Below, in pieces: positions 20,721-29,081 of a stretch of DNA of 64,000 nucleotides. The position numbers and the translations under genes are program-made. Origin of the DNA: Mycolicibacterium goodii. GTDB taxonomy: Bacteria; Actinomycetota; Actinomycetes; Mycobacteriales; Mycobacteriaceae. The notes under the pieces were generated by a model. The model was given only the letters and a program-made list of their open reading frames with translations. It did no database searches and was not told where the DNA came from. The stretch covers positions 1,178,001-1,242,000 of the forward strand of contig NZ_CP012150.1 in the NCBI RefSeq assembly GCF_001187505.1. Reading direction: 5' to 3'. Position 1 is the stretch's first letter; every line of letters begins with the position of its first letter.

Positions 20721-21749
20721 ATGGACGAATTCCTGCAGGACTACCAACTTTTCGAGCTCGGCGACGTGACCTTGCAGCACGGAGCGACGCTGCGCAACGC
20801 CAAACTCGCGTACAAGACCTACGGCGAGCTGAACGCCGACAAGTCCAACGCGATCGTCTACCCCACCTGGTACTCGGGGCGGCACTGGGACAACGAGTGG
20901 CTGATCGGCGAGGGCAAGGCCCTCGACCCGGCCAAGTACTTCATCATCGTGCCCAACATGCTGGGCAACGGCCTGTCGACGTCGCCGTCGAACACCCCGC
21001 CGCCCTACAACGCCGCACGCTTCCCGAACGTGACGTTCTACGACCAGGTCGAGGTGCAGCACAAGCTGGTCACGTCCTTCGGCATCGAGACCCTCGCGCT
21101 GGTCACCGGGTGGTCCATGGGCGCCGGGCAGACCTACCAGTGGGCCGTCAGTTACCCCGACATGGTGCAGCGCGCGCTGCCGTTCTGCGGCTCGTCGAAG
21201 ACGAGTGAACACAACATCGTGTTCCTCGAAGGCGTGAAGACCGCGCTCACCGCGGACGCCGCGTTCAAGGAGGGCTGGTACACCGAGAAGCCCACCAAGG
21301 GATTGCGCGCCGCGGCCCGCGTCTACGCGGGATGGGGCTTCTCCCAGGCCTTCTACTGGCACCAGGAGTACAAGAAGATGGGCTACTCCTCGCTGGAGGA
21401 CTTCCTCGTCGGGTTCTGGGAGGGCTTCTTCCTGGACCGCCGCGACCCCAACAATCTGCTGACCATGTTGTGGACATGGCAGAAGGGCAATGTCGGCGAC
21501 ACCCCGGGGCGCGGGTTCCACGGTGATCAGGTGGCGGCACTGAAGACCATCAAGGCAAAGATGATCGTGGCGCCGGCCGAGAAGGACCTCTACTTCCCGC
21601 CCGAGGATGAGGAGTTCGCGGTCAAGCACATCCCCAACGCCGAATTGCGCGTCATCCCAGGCATATACGGGCACTTCGCGGGTGGTGACGCCAACCCCGA
21701 GGACAACAAGTTCATCGACGACCTCGCCAAGGAGTTGCTGGCGCGCTGA
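20721..21749 (+). CDS. MetX-family alpha/beta hydrolase (homoserine O-acetyltransferase-like)
   Basis: A 342-residue alpha/beta hydrolase of the homoserine acetyltransferase family. The nucleophile elbow is GWSMGAGQ, the acid is likely the aspartate of EKDLYFPPED, and the base the histidine of YGHFAGGD. The block GEGKALDPAKYFIIVPNMLGNGLSTSPSN is characteristic of the family. It is shorter than typical MetX (about 370 residues) and its substrate may differ. The second ATG (20721) has AAGGTGG 7 nt upstream and was preferred over the ATG at 20703. The 197 bp before it holds no gene that I can see. Confidence 0.78.
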   Translation: MDEFLQDYQLFELGDVTLQHGATLRNAKLAYKTYGELNADKSNAIVYPTWYSGRHWDNEWLIGEGKALDPAKYFIIVPNMLGNGLSTSPSNTPPPYNAARFPNVTFYDQVEVQHKLVTSFGIETLALVTGWSMGAGQTYQWAVSYPDMVQRALPFCGSSKTSEHNIVFLEGVKTALTADAAFKEGWYTEKPTKGLRAAARVYAGWGFSQAFYWHQEYKKMGYSSLEDFLVGFWEGFFLDRRDPNNLLTMLWTWQKGNVGDTPGRGFHGDQVAALKTIKAKMIVAPAEKDLYFPPEDEEFAVKHIPNAELRVIPGIYGHFAGGDANPEDNKFIDDLAKELLAR

Positions 21750-21784
21750 GTCGCGTTAACCAAAAGTCAAAGCCCCCAGCAAAT

Positions 21785-21800
21785 AAAGTCGATTGTCTTT
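21785..21800. promoter_or_regulatory. Possible LysR-type site before the CoA-transferase gene
   Basis: An imperfect palindrome AAAG-TCGATTGT-CTTT lies about 64 bp before the CoA-transferase start, in a 114-bp AT-richer intergenic stretch. The nearby LysR gene (25263) makes an operator here plausible, but the symmetry is weak. Confidence 0.25.
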
Positions 21801-21863
21801 GTCGGCAACCTCTCCTTAACTTGATTTCACCGAACGACCGCTCGTCGAAGAAATCTGGAGAGA

Positions 21864-23069
21864 ATGTTCCGAGAAAGTATGCGGGGACTTCGCGTTCTCG
21901 ACTTCACCCATGTCGTCGCGGGTCCGCTGTGCACGATGACGCTCGCCGACCTGGGTGCCGACGTGGTCAAGGTCGAGCCGCCGACCGGTGAGATCGGCCG
22001 CCTGATCGGGCCGCCGTGGCGGGGCGGGCAGAGTGTCATCTGGCAAAGCGTCAACCGCAACAAGCGCAGCCTGACCATCGACCTGAAGACCTCGGCGGGC
22101 CGGCGCACGGTCCGGCGCATGGCCCGTCAGGCCGACGTGGTGGTCGAGAGCTTCCGCCCCGGAGTGATAACCGCTCTGGACCTCGGGTACGACACGTTGG
22201 CCGCCGCCAATCCCGCACTGGTCTACTGTTCGATCTCCGCGTTCGGCCAGACCGGTCCGGCCAGCGACCGGCCGGGTGTGGACGGGATCATGCAGGCCGT
22301 CACCGGTTTGATGAGCACCCTCGGCGATCCGGACTCCGGCCCCGCCAAGGTCCAGGTGCCCGCGGCCGACATGGTGACCGGCTACCTGGCCTCGATCGCT
22401 GTGCTGGCCGCACTGCACGAGGTGCGCGACGGCGGCCGCGGGCAGCATCTCGACGTGAGCCTCTACAACGCCACAATCCTTCTGCAACAGACCGGGTTTG
22501 CGTCCTTCCTCGCCTCGGGTGACGAACCCCGGCGACTCGGGAGCGCCGCCCCTTACGCCGCGCCCAACGAGGCCTTCCCCACCGCCGACGGCTGGATCAT
22601 GATCGCCGCGTACGACCCGGTGCGCTGGTCCGCCCTGTGCGACGCGGTCGGCGCGTCCGGTCTGAGTTCGGATCCGCGCTTCGCCACCAATGACGACCGT
22701 GTCCGCAATCGCCCGGCGCTGCGCGATGAGCTGAGCCGACAGCTGCGGACCCGCACAACGCACGCGTGGCTCGACACCCTGTCGGCACGGGACATCCTGT
22801 GCGCACCGGTCAACGGCTACGGCGAGGTTGTGGCCTCCGCGGAGTATGCCGCAAGCGGTCTGCACCGGCCGACGGGTCCGATCGACACACCCGGCTTCGT
22901 CCTCGGCCCGGCGCAGCCGGCAGGCCCACCCGACACCGCACCACCCGCACCGGGCGCGCACTCGGCCGAAATCCTTGCCGAGTACGGGCTTTCGGAATCC
23001 GAGGTGATGACCCTGATCGAGTCCGGCGTGGTCGATGGCGCAGGCGCACGATCCCGAGCAGCGAGCTGA
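21864..23069 (+). CDS. CaiB/BaiF-type class III CoA-transferase
   Basis: A 401-residue family III CoA-transferase: LRVLDFTHVVAGPLCTMTLADLGADVVKVEPPTGE at the N-terminus, NRNKRSLTIDLKT, YCSISAFGQTGP and PGVDGIMQAVTGLM with the expected catalytic-aspartate position near residue 140. It moves CoA between carboxylic acids. It is probably the activating step of the acid taken up by the transporter two genes downstream. GGAG lies before the ATG at 21864; an ATG at 21879 is also possible. The stop is 9 bp before the crotonase gene, indicating one operon. Confidence 0.87.
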   Translation: MFRESMRGLRVLDFTHVVAGPLCTMTLADLGADVVKVEPPTGEIGRLIGPPWRGGQSVIWQSVNRNKRSLTIDLKTSAGRRTVRRMARQADVVVESFRPGVITALDLGYDTLAAANPALVYCSISAFGQTGPASDRPGVDGIMQAVTGLMSTLGDPDSGPAKVQVPAADMVTGYLASIAVLAALHEVRDGGRGQHLDVSLYNATILLQQTGFASFLASGDEPRRLGSAAPYAAPNEAFPTADGWIMIAAYDPVRWSALCDAVGASGLSSDPRFATNDDRVRNRPALRDELSRQLRTRTTHAWLDTLSARDILCAPVNGYGEVVASAEYAASGLHRPTGPIDTPGFVLGPAQPAGPPDTAPPAPGAHSAEILAEYGLSESEVMTLIESGVVDGAGARSRAAS

Positions 23070-23078
23070 GGAGTTCCG

Positions 23079-23861
23079 ATGACCGCACCCCTGATCCGCA
23101 CCGACGTCGCCGACGGCGTCTTCACCCTCACCCTCGACGCGCCCGACACCGGGAACGCGCTCGACATCGCGATGACCGATGCCATCGCCGATGCGCTGGA
23201 ACGCGTCAACACCATGGCCGATGTGCACTGCGCGCTGATCCGCTCAAGCGGACGGCATTTCTGTACCGGGGGAAACGTCAAGGACATGGCCCGCGGCGCG
23301 GACCTGATGGCCGGGACTGCGGCCGAAGTCCAGCATCGGCTCCGCACGGGATTGCACCGGATCACACGGGCGCTGCACGGGCTCGAAGTGCCCTGTATCG
23401 CGGCCGTCAACGGCGCCGCCGTCGGGGCCGGCTTCGATCTCGCGCTCATGTGTGACGTGCGGATCGCCGGGCAATCCGCACGGTTCGCCGAGAGTTTTTT
23501 GCGGCTCGGTCTGGTGTCGGGTATCGGCGGGGCGTGGTTCCTGACGCGGATCGTCGGTGTCGCCAAAGCTATGGAACTCACCCTCACCAGCGAGTTCATC
23601 TCGGCGCAAACGGCACGGGAGCTGCACATCGTTTCCCGGGTGGTGCCGGACGAGGACCTCGACCGTGAATGCGCGGCGCTGGCCCGCAGGGTCGCAGGCA
23701 ATCCGCCGCAGGCGCTGCGGATGGCCAAGCGTCTGGTGCGCGAATCCGCCGAGTCCGGACTTCCCGCCGCGCTGGAGATGGCCGCATCGATGCAGGCGAT
23801 CCTGCTGTGCGGCGACGAACACCGCACCAAGGTCCAACAGTTCCTCGCCGCGAGGAATTGA
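23079..23861 (+). CDS. Crotonase-family enoyl-CoA hydratase/isomerase with altered active site
   Basis: A 260-residue crotonase. The oxyanion-hole loops are present (GRHFCTGGNVKDM; AAVNGAAVGAGFDLALMCDVRIA). The residue aligning with catalytic Glu144 of rat hydratase is Phe140 (FAESFLRLG against FGQPEITLG), while the Glu164 equivalent is kept (Glu166 in AKAMELTLT). A hydratase with a single glutamate often works as an isomerase or on unusual substrates. It follows the CoA-transferase, so it probably acts on the CoA ester made by that enzyme. GAGGAG lies before the ATG. Confidence 0.85.
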   Translation: MTAPLIRTDVADGVFTLTLDAPDTGNALDIAMTDAIADALERVNTMADVHCALIRSSGRHFCTGGNVKDMARGADLMAGTAAEVQHRLRTGLHRITRALHGLEVPCIAAVNGAAVGAGFDLALMCDVRIAGQSARFAESFLRLGLVSGIGGAWFLTRIVGVAKAMELTLTSEFISAQTARELHIVSRVVPDEDLDRECAALARRVAGNPPQALRMAKRLVRESAESGLPAALEMAASMQAILLCGDEHRTKVQQFLAARN

Positions 23862-23882
23862 CCATCTCAACGAGGAGATACC

Positions 23883-25238
23883 ATGTCCGACAACGCATCC
23901 AGAACCGGGATCAGGCGGATCCTGAGTACATCGAGTATCGGGGCGATGCTCGAGTACTACGACTTCTTCGTCTACGTCGCTCTCACCGGGACGCTCACCG
24001 AACTGTTCCTGCCCGCCGAGGACAAGACGGTCGCGATGCTGCTGGGCGCGGCGACCTTCGGAGTCTCCTACCTGGCCAGACCGCTCGGCACGGTGATCTT
24101 CAGCCCGATGGCCGACCGGATCGGCCGTAAGAAGACGTTCGTCGTCACCCTGGCGGTCATGGGCGTCGCGACGGTCGCGATCGGATGCCTGCCCACCTAC
24201 GCCGCGATCGGGGCGTGGGCGCCCGCGATGCTGCTGTTCCTCCGCATCGTCCAGGGTGTGGGACTCGGCGGTGAGTACGGATCGGCGGTGGTGTATGTGA
24301 CCGAACACGCACCCGCCGAACGTCGGGGGCGCTACACCAGCGTGCTGCAGAGCACGGCCACCGTCGGCCTGCTGTTCGCACTGGTGCTCGTGTCGCTGCT
24401 CAAGGTGCTCCTGTCCGACGAGGCGTTCACGAGTTGGGGCTGGCGTGTCCCGTTTTTGGTGTCCGCACCGATCGTGCTGGTCGCCATCCTGATCCGGCTG
24501 CGGATGCGCGAAACTCCGGTGTTCACCGCGCTCAAGCACTCCGGGCAACTGTCGAAGTCGCCCCTGCTCGACACCGTGCGCAGTTGGCAGTCGTGGAAGT
24601 CGATCCTGCTCGGCACGTTCGGCGCACAGGGCGGCACGTCGGTGACCCTGTACACCTCGATCATCTACATGCTGTACTTCCTGCAGCACGTGCTCAAGGT
24701 CGATCAGACCCACACCAATCTGTGTCTGGCGGTCGCCATTGTGATTGCGGCACCGTGCTATCCGCTGTTCGGCGCGTGGTCTGACCGCATCGGCCGGTCC
24801 CGGGTCATGCTGACCGGCATCGTGTTGTGGATGCTCGCCGCGTACCCCGCGTTCGCGGGTATCCGCACCGCCGTCGAAGCGTCGTCGTGGGTCACCGTCT
24901 CGGCGCTCATCGCGGTGCTCGCGGTGCTCACCGCGATGGTCATGGCCCCACTGCCCGCGTTCATCACCGAGCAGTTCCCGCCGCAGAGCCGCACCACCGG
25001 CTTCGGCTTCGCCCAGCAACTCGGCAACATCCTGTTCGGTGGTTTCCTTCCGTTGATCAGCCTGTCCCTGGTCGACGCAACCGGGAATCAGCTTGCCGGA
25101 GTCGGATACTCGATCGTGTCCCTCGTGCCGTGTCTGGCGGTGACACTGTTGTGGGGTCTGCGCTCCGAACGGTCCCGCCCGCACGGCGTCCCGGTCAGCC
25201 CGGCACCCGTCGTCCGACGTGAACCCCAGGCGCTGTGA
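23883..25238 (+). CDS. MHS-type MFS transporter (metabolite:H+ symporter)
   Basis: A 451-residue twelve-span transporter. It has the metabolite:H+ symporter pattern: GAMLEYYDFFVYVALTGTL in helix 1, DRIGRKKTFVVTLAVMG between helices 2 and 3, and RIVQGVGLGGEYGSAVVYVTEHAPAERRGRYTS. This is the ShiA/KgtP/ProP branch of MFS, which usually carries carboxylates or betaines. It is co-transcribed with the CoA-transferase and crotonase (GGAGATA site, 21 bp gap) and likely imports their acid substrate. Confidence 0.87.
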   Translation: MSDNASRTGIRRILSTSSIGAMLEYYDFFVYVALTGTLTELFLPAEDKTVAMLLGAATFGVSYLARPLGTVIFSPMADRIGRKKTFVVTLAVMGVATVAIGCLPTYAAIGAWAPAMLLFLRIVQGVGLGGEYGSAVVYVTEHAPAERRGRYTSVLQSTATVGLLFALVLVSLLKVLLSDEAFTSWGWRVPFLVSAPIVLVAILIRLRMRETPVFTALKHSGQLSKSPLLDTVRSWQSWKSILLGTFGAQGGTSVTLYTSIIYMLYFLQHVLKVDQTHTNLCLAVAIVIAAPCYPLFGAWSDRIGRSRVMLTGIVLWMLAAYPAFAGIRTAVEASSWVTVSALIAVLAVLTAMVMAPLPAFITEQFPPQSRTTGFGFAQQLGNILFGGFLPLISLSLVDATGNQLAGVGYSIVSLVPCLAVTLLWGLRSERSRPHGVPVSPAPVVRREPQAL

Positions 25239-25262
25239 ACCCGCGTACGATTGACGGGCGTG

Positions 25263-26150
25263 ATGGCCCGCCGGGACCAGTTACCACCCTTGAACCCCAC
25301 CAGGGTGTTCGAGGTGACGGGCAGGCTGCTGAGCGTCTCGAAAGCCGCGGCGGAACTGTCGGTCACACCGGCCGCGGTCAGCCGGCAGGTTCGCGCGTTG
25401 GAGCGCTTCCTGGATGTGCGCCTGTTCAACCGGGTGCCCGGTGGGCTGGAGCTGACGCCCGCGGGGGCGCGCTATCTCGCCGAGATCGGTCCACTGTTCG
25501 CCGCTTTGGAGAAGGCGACCGAGTCGGTGCGGCCCGGCGCCCGGGGTACGACGCTCAAGATCCGCTCTCCCGCCACGTTCGCGGTGCGGTGGCTGATCCC
25601 ACGGTTCGCGAGCTTTCACCGCCTGCACCCGGACATCGACGTCCAGCTCACCACGTCGCCGGCGCCGATCGACCTGGACCGCGAGGATCTCGACGCCGGC
25701 GTGCAACTCGGCGACGGCGACTGGCCCGGGGTCCGTACCCAGCCGCTCATCCCCAACGAACTCGTGCCCGTGGTGGCGCCGCATGTGCGCGCGGCACTGA
25801 CCGACCCGGGCGCACTGGTCAACGCCACGCTGCTGCACTCCCTCGCCCGGATCGACGACTGGGCGCGATGGTTGGCGGCGGCCGGTGTGGACACCTCGAC
25901 CGCGCACAGCGGGATGAAGTATGAGACGTCGCTGCTGGCCTATCAGGCCGCCATCGAGGGCCACGGCGTCGCGATCGCGCAGAAGGCGTTGGTGGAGAAG
26001 GAACTTGCCGACGGCTCCCTGGTCATGCCGTTCGATTTCATCCTCGATGAAGGCCGCCGCACCTACTACTTCGTCTGGCATGCGCATCGCAGGCCCTCGG
26101 CGGCTCTCAGCGCCTTCCGCGAGTGGCTCACGTCCGCTGTCGGCAACTGA
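25263..26150 (+). CDS. LysR-family transcriptional regulator (GcvA-like)
   Basis: A 295-residue LysR protein. The N-terminal HTH is at about residues 9-65 (FEVTGRLLSVSKAAAELSVTPAAVSRQVRALERFLDVRLFNR) and is followed by a periplasmic-binding-like effector domain. The LNPTRVFEVTGRLLSVSKAAAELSVTPAAVSRQV stretch is of the GcvA subgroup. It lies 24 bp after the transporter on the same strand, so it is probably part of the same transcript and regulates it. The ATG at 25263 (GTG one codon before) was chosen over a TTG at 25251. Confidence 0.85.
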   Translation: MARRDQLPPLNPTRVFEVTGRLLSVSKAAAELSVTPAAVSRQVRALERFLDVRLFNRVPGGLELTPAGARYLAEIGPLFAALEKATESVRPGARGTTLKIRSPATFAVRWLIPRFASFHRLHPDIDVQLTTSPAPIDLDREDLDAGVQLGDGDWPGVRTQPLIPNELVPVVAPHVRAALTDPGALVNATLLHSLARIDDWARWLAAAGVDTSTAHSGMKYETSLLAYQAAIEGHGVAIAQKALVEKELADGSLVMPFDFILDEGRRTYYFVWHAHRRPSAALSAFREWLTSAVGN

Positions 26151-26151
26151 T

Positions 26152-26171
26152 CACCACTGCCCACCACTGCC
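26152..26171 (+). repeat. Two tandem copies of a 10-bp unit
   Basis: CACCACTGCC occurs twice without a gap between the LysR stop and the second crotonase start. It may be a slippage product or a small direct-repeat site. No function can be read. Confidence 0.5.
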
Positions 26172-26195
26172 ACGACACGAGAGGCTGGTCGCGCT

Positions 26196-26975
26196 GTGAC
26201 CACCTACACGACGATCGAGATCAGCCGGCCGGCGGCCGGGGTGGGCATGATCCGCCTCGCTCGGCCGGATGCCCTGAACGCGCTCAATCAGACACTCGAA
26301 GCCGAAGTTCTCGATGCCGCAGTCACTTTCGATGCCGACTCGGCGATCGGCGCGATCCTGGTGACCGGCTCGGAGCGCGCGTTCGCGGCCGGGGCCGACA
26401 TCGCGGAGCTGGTGTCGCTCACGCCGCAGGAGGCAAGAGCGCGAAAACTGTTGTGCGGCTGGGACGCACTGGCCCAGATCGGTACACCGGTCATCGCCGC
26501 GGTGTCGGGTTACGCGCTCGGCGGCGGCTGTGAGCTCGCCATGCTGTGCGACCTCGTCATCGCCGCCGACACCGCCAGGTTCGGCCAACCCGAGATCACG
26601 CTCGGCATCCTGCCCGGACTCGGCGGAACCCAACGGCTCACCCGGGCGATCGGGAAGGCCAAGGCCATGGACCTGTGCCTCACCGGCCGCAGCCTGACCG
26701 CCGAGGAGGCCGAGAAGGTGGGCCTCGTCAGCCGCGTCGTCCCGGCCGACGCCCTGTTGCAGGAAGCTCTTGCGGTGGCACAGCGCATCGCTGGCATGTC
26801 CCGCCCGGCCGGCAGGGCGGTCAAGGACGCGATCAACAACGCATTCGACACCACCCTGACCGAAGGCATGCGGTACGAACGGGAGGCCTTCTATGCCCTG
26901 TTCGACACCCACGACCAGACCGAGGGCATGACCGCGTTCCTGGAGAAACGCCCGCCGCGGTTCACCGACCGGTGA
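26196..26975 (+). CDS. Enoyl-CoA hydratase (EchA8-like)
   Basis: A 259-residue crotonase with a complete classical active site: oxyanion loops [12 protein letters not shown] and [16 protein letters not shown], Glu133 in [20 protein letters not shown], and Asp159 in [11 protein letters not shown] at the second acidic position (the EchA8 pattern). It hydrates short trans-2-enoyl-CoA in beta-oxidation. It would complement the atypical crotonase of the same cluster. GTG start. Confidence 0.88.
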   Translation: MTTYTTIEISRPAAGVGMIRLARPDALNALNQTLEAEVLDAAVTFDADSAIGAILVTGSERAFAAGADIAELVSLTPQEARARKLLCGWDALAQIGTPVIAAVSGYALGGGCELAMLCDLVIAADTARFGQPEITLGILPGLGGTQRLTRAIGKAKAMDLCLTGRSLTAEEAEKVGLVSRVVPADALLQEALAVAQRIAGMSRPAGRAVKDAINNAFDTTLTEGMRYEREAFYALFDTHDQTEGMTAFLEKRPPRFTDR

Positions 26976-26983
26976 TTCGGGAC

Positions 26984-27031
26984 AGGGCCCGATCAGGGCC
27001 CGATCAGGGCCCGATCAGGGCCCGATCAGGG
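26984..27031. repeat. 11-bp tandem repeat, four copies
   Basis: AGGGCCCGATC is repeated four times exactly, then AGGG. Each unit contains GGGCCC and GATC, both palindromic. The array begins 8 bp after the crotonase stop and includes the stop codon of the convergent secreted-protein gene (27026-27028). GGGCCC-rich RNA from either strand could fold, so it may act as a bidirectional terminator. Copy number could vary between strains. Confidence 0.85.
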
Positions 27032-27463
27032 AGTTACCCGCATCTCCTGGCCCGGGTGCGAGCTGAGGGTGACCACCACGGTTCCGCTGCCGGGGTCGAT
27101 GGTCTTGTTGGCGTAGCCGATGAAGCCGTAGTGTCCGTCGATCGTGGACACCGCGGTGATGTCCTCGCTCCCCGACGCGCCGGTGTCGAGGTTCTTCCAG
27201 TCGGCGACCACGGTGATCTTGCACGAGCCGTCGTAGCTGCCTGCGTCGTAGTTGATGCTCACCCGCACCCCGTTGCGCACCTGGTAATCGACCTGCACCG
27301 GCACCACCATCGCCTCACCGCGGACGGTTCCGCCACATGTGGGCGACGCCTGAACGGGCACCGGGTCCAGGTACGCGATCTGCTCGGCGTGCGCCGCGCC
27401 CGGCCACAACCAGGGCGCGGTCAGGGCCACGGCGAAGGCTGCGGCGGCACGGAAAGCAGTCAT
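27026..27463 (-). CDS. Small secreted hypothetical protein
   Basis: A 145-residue protein with a clear Sec signal peptide (MTAFRAAAAFAVALTAPWLWPGAAHA, cleavage expected after AHA). The mature part is beta-rich and has two cysteines (in SPTCGGTV and DGSCKITVV) that could form a disulfide. I do not recognise the family; several small exported mycobacterial proteins look similar. Its last codon and stop lie in the 11-bp tandem repeat, so a change in repeat length could alter the C-terminus. Confidence 0.72.
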   Translation of the reverse strand: MTAFRAAAAFAVALTAPWLWPGAAHAEQIAYLDPVPVQASPTCGGTVRGEAMVVPVQVDYQVRNGVRVSINYDAGSYDGSCKITVVADWKNLDTGASGSEDITAVSTIDGHYGFIGYANKTIDPGSGTVVVTLSSHPGQEMRVTP

Positions 27464-27507
27464 GTTGTCCTTATCGACGGCGGTCCTTCTCGTGTTAGCT
27501 CGGGCAC

Positions 27508-28155
27508 TCACCTCAGCCGGGACCGCAGCACCGCCACACCGGGTCCGGTGAGCCGATCGAGCGCGACGGTACGCCCGCACACGGCCAGCATCACCGCCAC
27601 GCCCGGGCCGCGGATCTCCTTCCCTGTTCCCCACCTCCGCCCGGTGTCCACGTCGTGCAGCGCGATACCACGCAGACGCCGCTGCGGGAAGAAACCGAAT
27701 TGAGTTCGGCTGGTGAGGAAATCGAGGACCCACCCGACGTGGTCGGGGTCGGGGAGGTGCGCAAGCCCCAGCGGGATGCGGATGTCGGCGCCGTGGACCA
27801 GCACGTCGGTGAGTCCGGACAACGGGCCGGTGATCGGCTGGCTGAGCCGGAAATCCGCCTGGGTGCGCAACATGTCGGCGATCTCGGCCGCGGAGGCTTG
27901 CGCGCGCCGACGGGCCAGGGCGTCGATGCCCTTGTCGATGTTGCGGTGCCGGATGCCGCTGGCGAGAAAGCCCCAGAAACCGTCGGAGAAATCGCTCACC
28001 AGATGCGCGGCCACGGTCTTGACGTCCCATCCACCGCACAGGCTGGGCGTCGCCAACTGCTCCGGCGTGAAGCTGTCGATCAGATCCGCGATGCTGCGGC
28101 GTTCGTGGGCGACCGCGTCGAAAACCTGGTCGCGCCGTGCTGTACTCAGCCGCAC
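27508..28155 (-). CDS. Maleylpyruvate isomerase-family (DinB-like) protein
   Basis: A 215-residue protein with the mycothiol-dependent maleylpyruvate isomerase N-terminal fold: a four-helix bundle with LATPSLCGGWDVKTVAAHLVSDFS and LVHGADIRIPLG (candidate metal-binding His residues). The family includes mycothiol-dependent transferases and isomerases. The reaction is unknown here. It is transcribed toward the secreted-protein gene and divergent from phzF. Confidence 0.8.
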   Translation of the reverse strand: MRLSTARRDQVFDAVAHERRSIADLIDSFTPEQLATPSLCGGWDVKTVAAHLVSDFSDGFWGFLASGIRHRNIDKGIDALARRRAQASAAEIADMLRTQADFRLSQPITGPLSGLTDVLVHGADIRIPLGLAHLPDPDHVGWVLDFLTSRTQFGFFPQRRLRGIALHDVDTGRRWGTGKEIRGPGVAVMLAVCGRTVALDRLTGPGVAVLRSRLR

Positions 28156-28172
28156 ATCCGCAGATTACCCGG

Positions 28173-28192
28173 CGCGTGGAACCGCGTGGAAC
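28173..28192. repeat. Tandem 10-bp repeat in a divergent promoter
   Basis: CGCGTGGAAC occurs twice in tandem between the divergent starts at 28155 and 28204. The 10-bp spacing places both copies on one face of the helix, so a regulator site is possible. Confidence 0.45.
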
Positions 28193-28203
28193 ACTGAGAT
28201 TCC

Positions 28204-29067
28204 ATGGATCTCGCTTACAGCCACGTCGACGTCTTCAGCCGAGTTCCGTTCGGCGGCAACAGCCTGCCGGTGTTTCCCGATGCCCGCGGAGTCAGCGGCG
28301 AACAGATGCTGCGCATCACCCAGGAGATGCGGCATTTCGAAGCGATTTTTCTCCAGCCCACCGATGAGCCGGATACCGTGCGGGCACGGATCTTCGATCT
28401 GTTCGACGAACTGCCGTTCGCCGGGCATCCGATCATCGGCGCGGCCGCGGTGCTGCACAGACGCTCCGGCATCGGCACGCCACACACCTGGCGGTTCCGC
28501 CTGGCCGCCACGACAGTCCAGATCACCACAGAACCCACGGCCGCGGGCTACTCAGGTGTGCTCGATCAGGGCGCTCCGGAGTTCCTGGGCCGGGTGGATG
28601 ACCGCGATCGGGTCGCTGCGGCGTTCAACCTTGCGCCGGATGATCTCGCCTCGAGCCTGCCCATGGAGGTTGTGAGCACCGGGCTTCGCTACCTGATCGT
28701 CCCGGTCCGCCCGGGCACCCTGGAGCGGGCCCGGATATCCCGGGACATCACCGAGATGTTGCGTGGCTTCGGCGCCCAGTTCGCGGTGTTGTTCGACGAA
28801 TCCGCCGTCGAGGTACGGCACTGGAACAACGACGGCATCATCGAGGACGTCGCGACGGGCAGCGCCGCGGGCGTGATCGGCGCTTACCGCCTCCGCCACG
28901 GCCTCGCCGGCGGCGGCGAGTCCTTCGTGCTGCGGCAGGGGCAGTACACCGGTCGTCCCAGCGCCTTGCGGGTACTCCCCGAGGGCACCGCCGGCCGCGT
29001 CGCGATGGTCAAGGTCGGCGGCGACGTCTCGTTCGTCGGGCACGGCGTCATCGAGGCGCTTCCGTGA
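28204..29067 (+). CDS. PhzF-family isomerase/epimerase-like protein
   Basis: A 287-residue PhzF-fold protein: VDVFSRVPFGGNSLPVFPDA at the start, the catalytic-type glutamate in EMRHFEAIFLQP, LPFAGHPIIGAAAVL, and EDVATGSAAGVIGAYRLRHG. PhzF in phenazine synthesis is an isomerase, but most bacterial members are not linked to phenazines, and no other phenazine gene is here. The role is unknown. Confidence 0.85.
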   Translation: MDLAYSHVDVFSRVPFGGNSLPVFPDARGVSGEQMLRITQEMRHFEAIFLQPTDEPDTVRARIFDLFDELPFAGHPIIGAAAVLHRRSGIGTPHTWRFRLAATTVQITTEPTAAGYSGVLDQGAPEFLGRVDDRDRVAAAFNLAPDDLASSLPMEVVSTGLRYLIVPVRPGTLERARISRDITEMLRGFGAQFAVLFDESAVEVRHWNNDGIIEDVATGSAAGVIGAYRLRHGLAGGGESFVLRQGQYTGRPSALRVLPEGTAGRVAMVKVGGDVSFVGHGVIEALP

Positions 29068-29081
29068 TCACGCCGCACCGC

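Noticed and set aside
20546..21208. 220-residue plus-strand open frame before and over the MetX-like gene
   Set aside because: Its composition is Arg-rich and it overlaps a gene with a clear nucleophile elbow in another frame. No recognisable motif was found.
20721..21749. Calling this gene metX
   Set aside because: The family is clear, but the protein is shorter than usual, no metY or other methionine gene is adjacent, and the substrate cannot be fixed from the sequence.
26984..27031. CRISPR array
   Set aside because: The units are contiguous 11-bp repeats with no spacers.
28204..29067. Phenazine biosynthesis
   Set aside because: PhzF is alone; no other phz gene is present, and most PhzF homologues are unrelated to phenazines.
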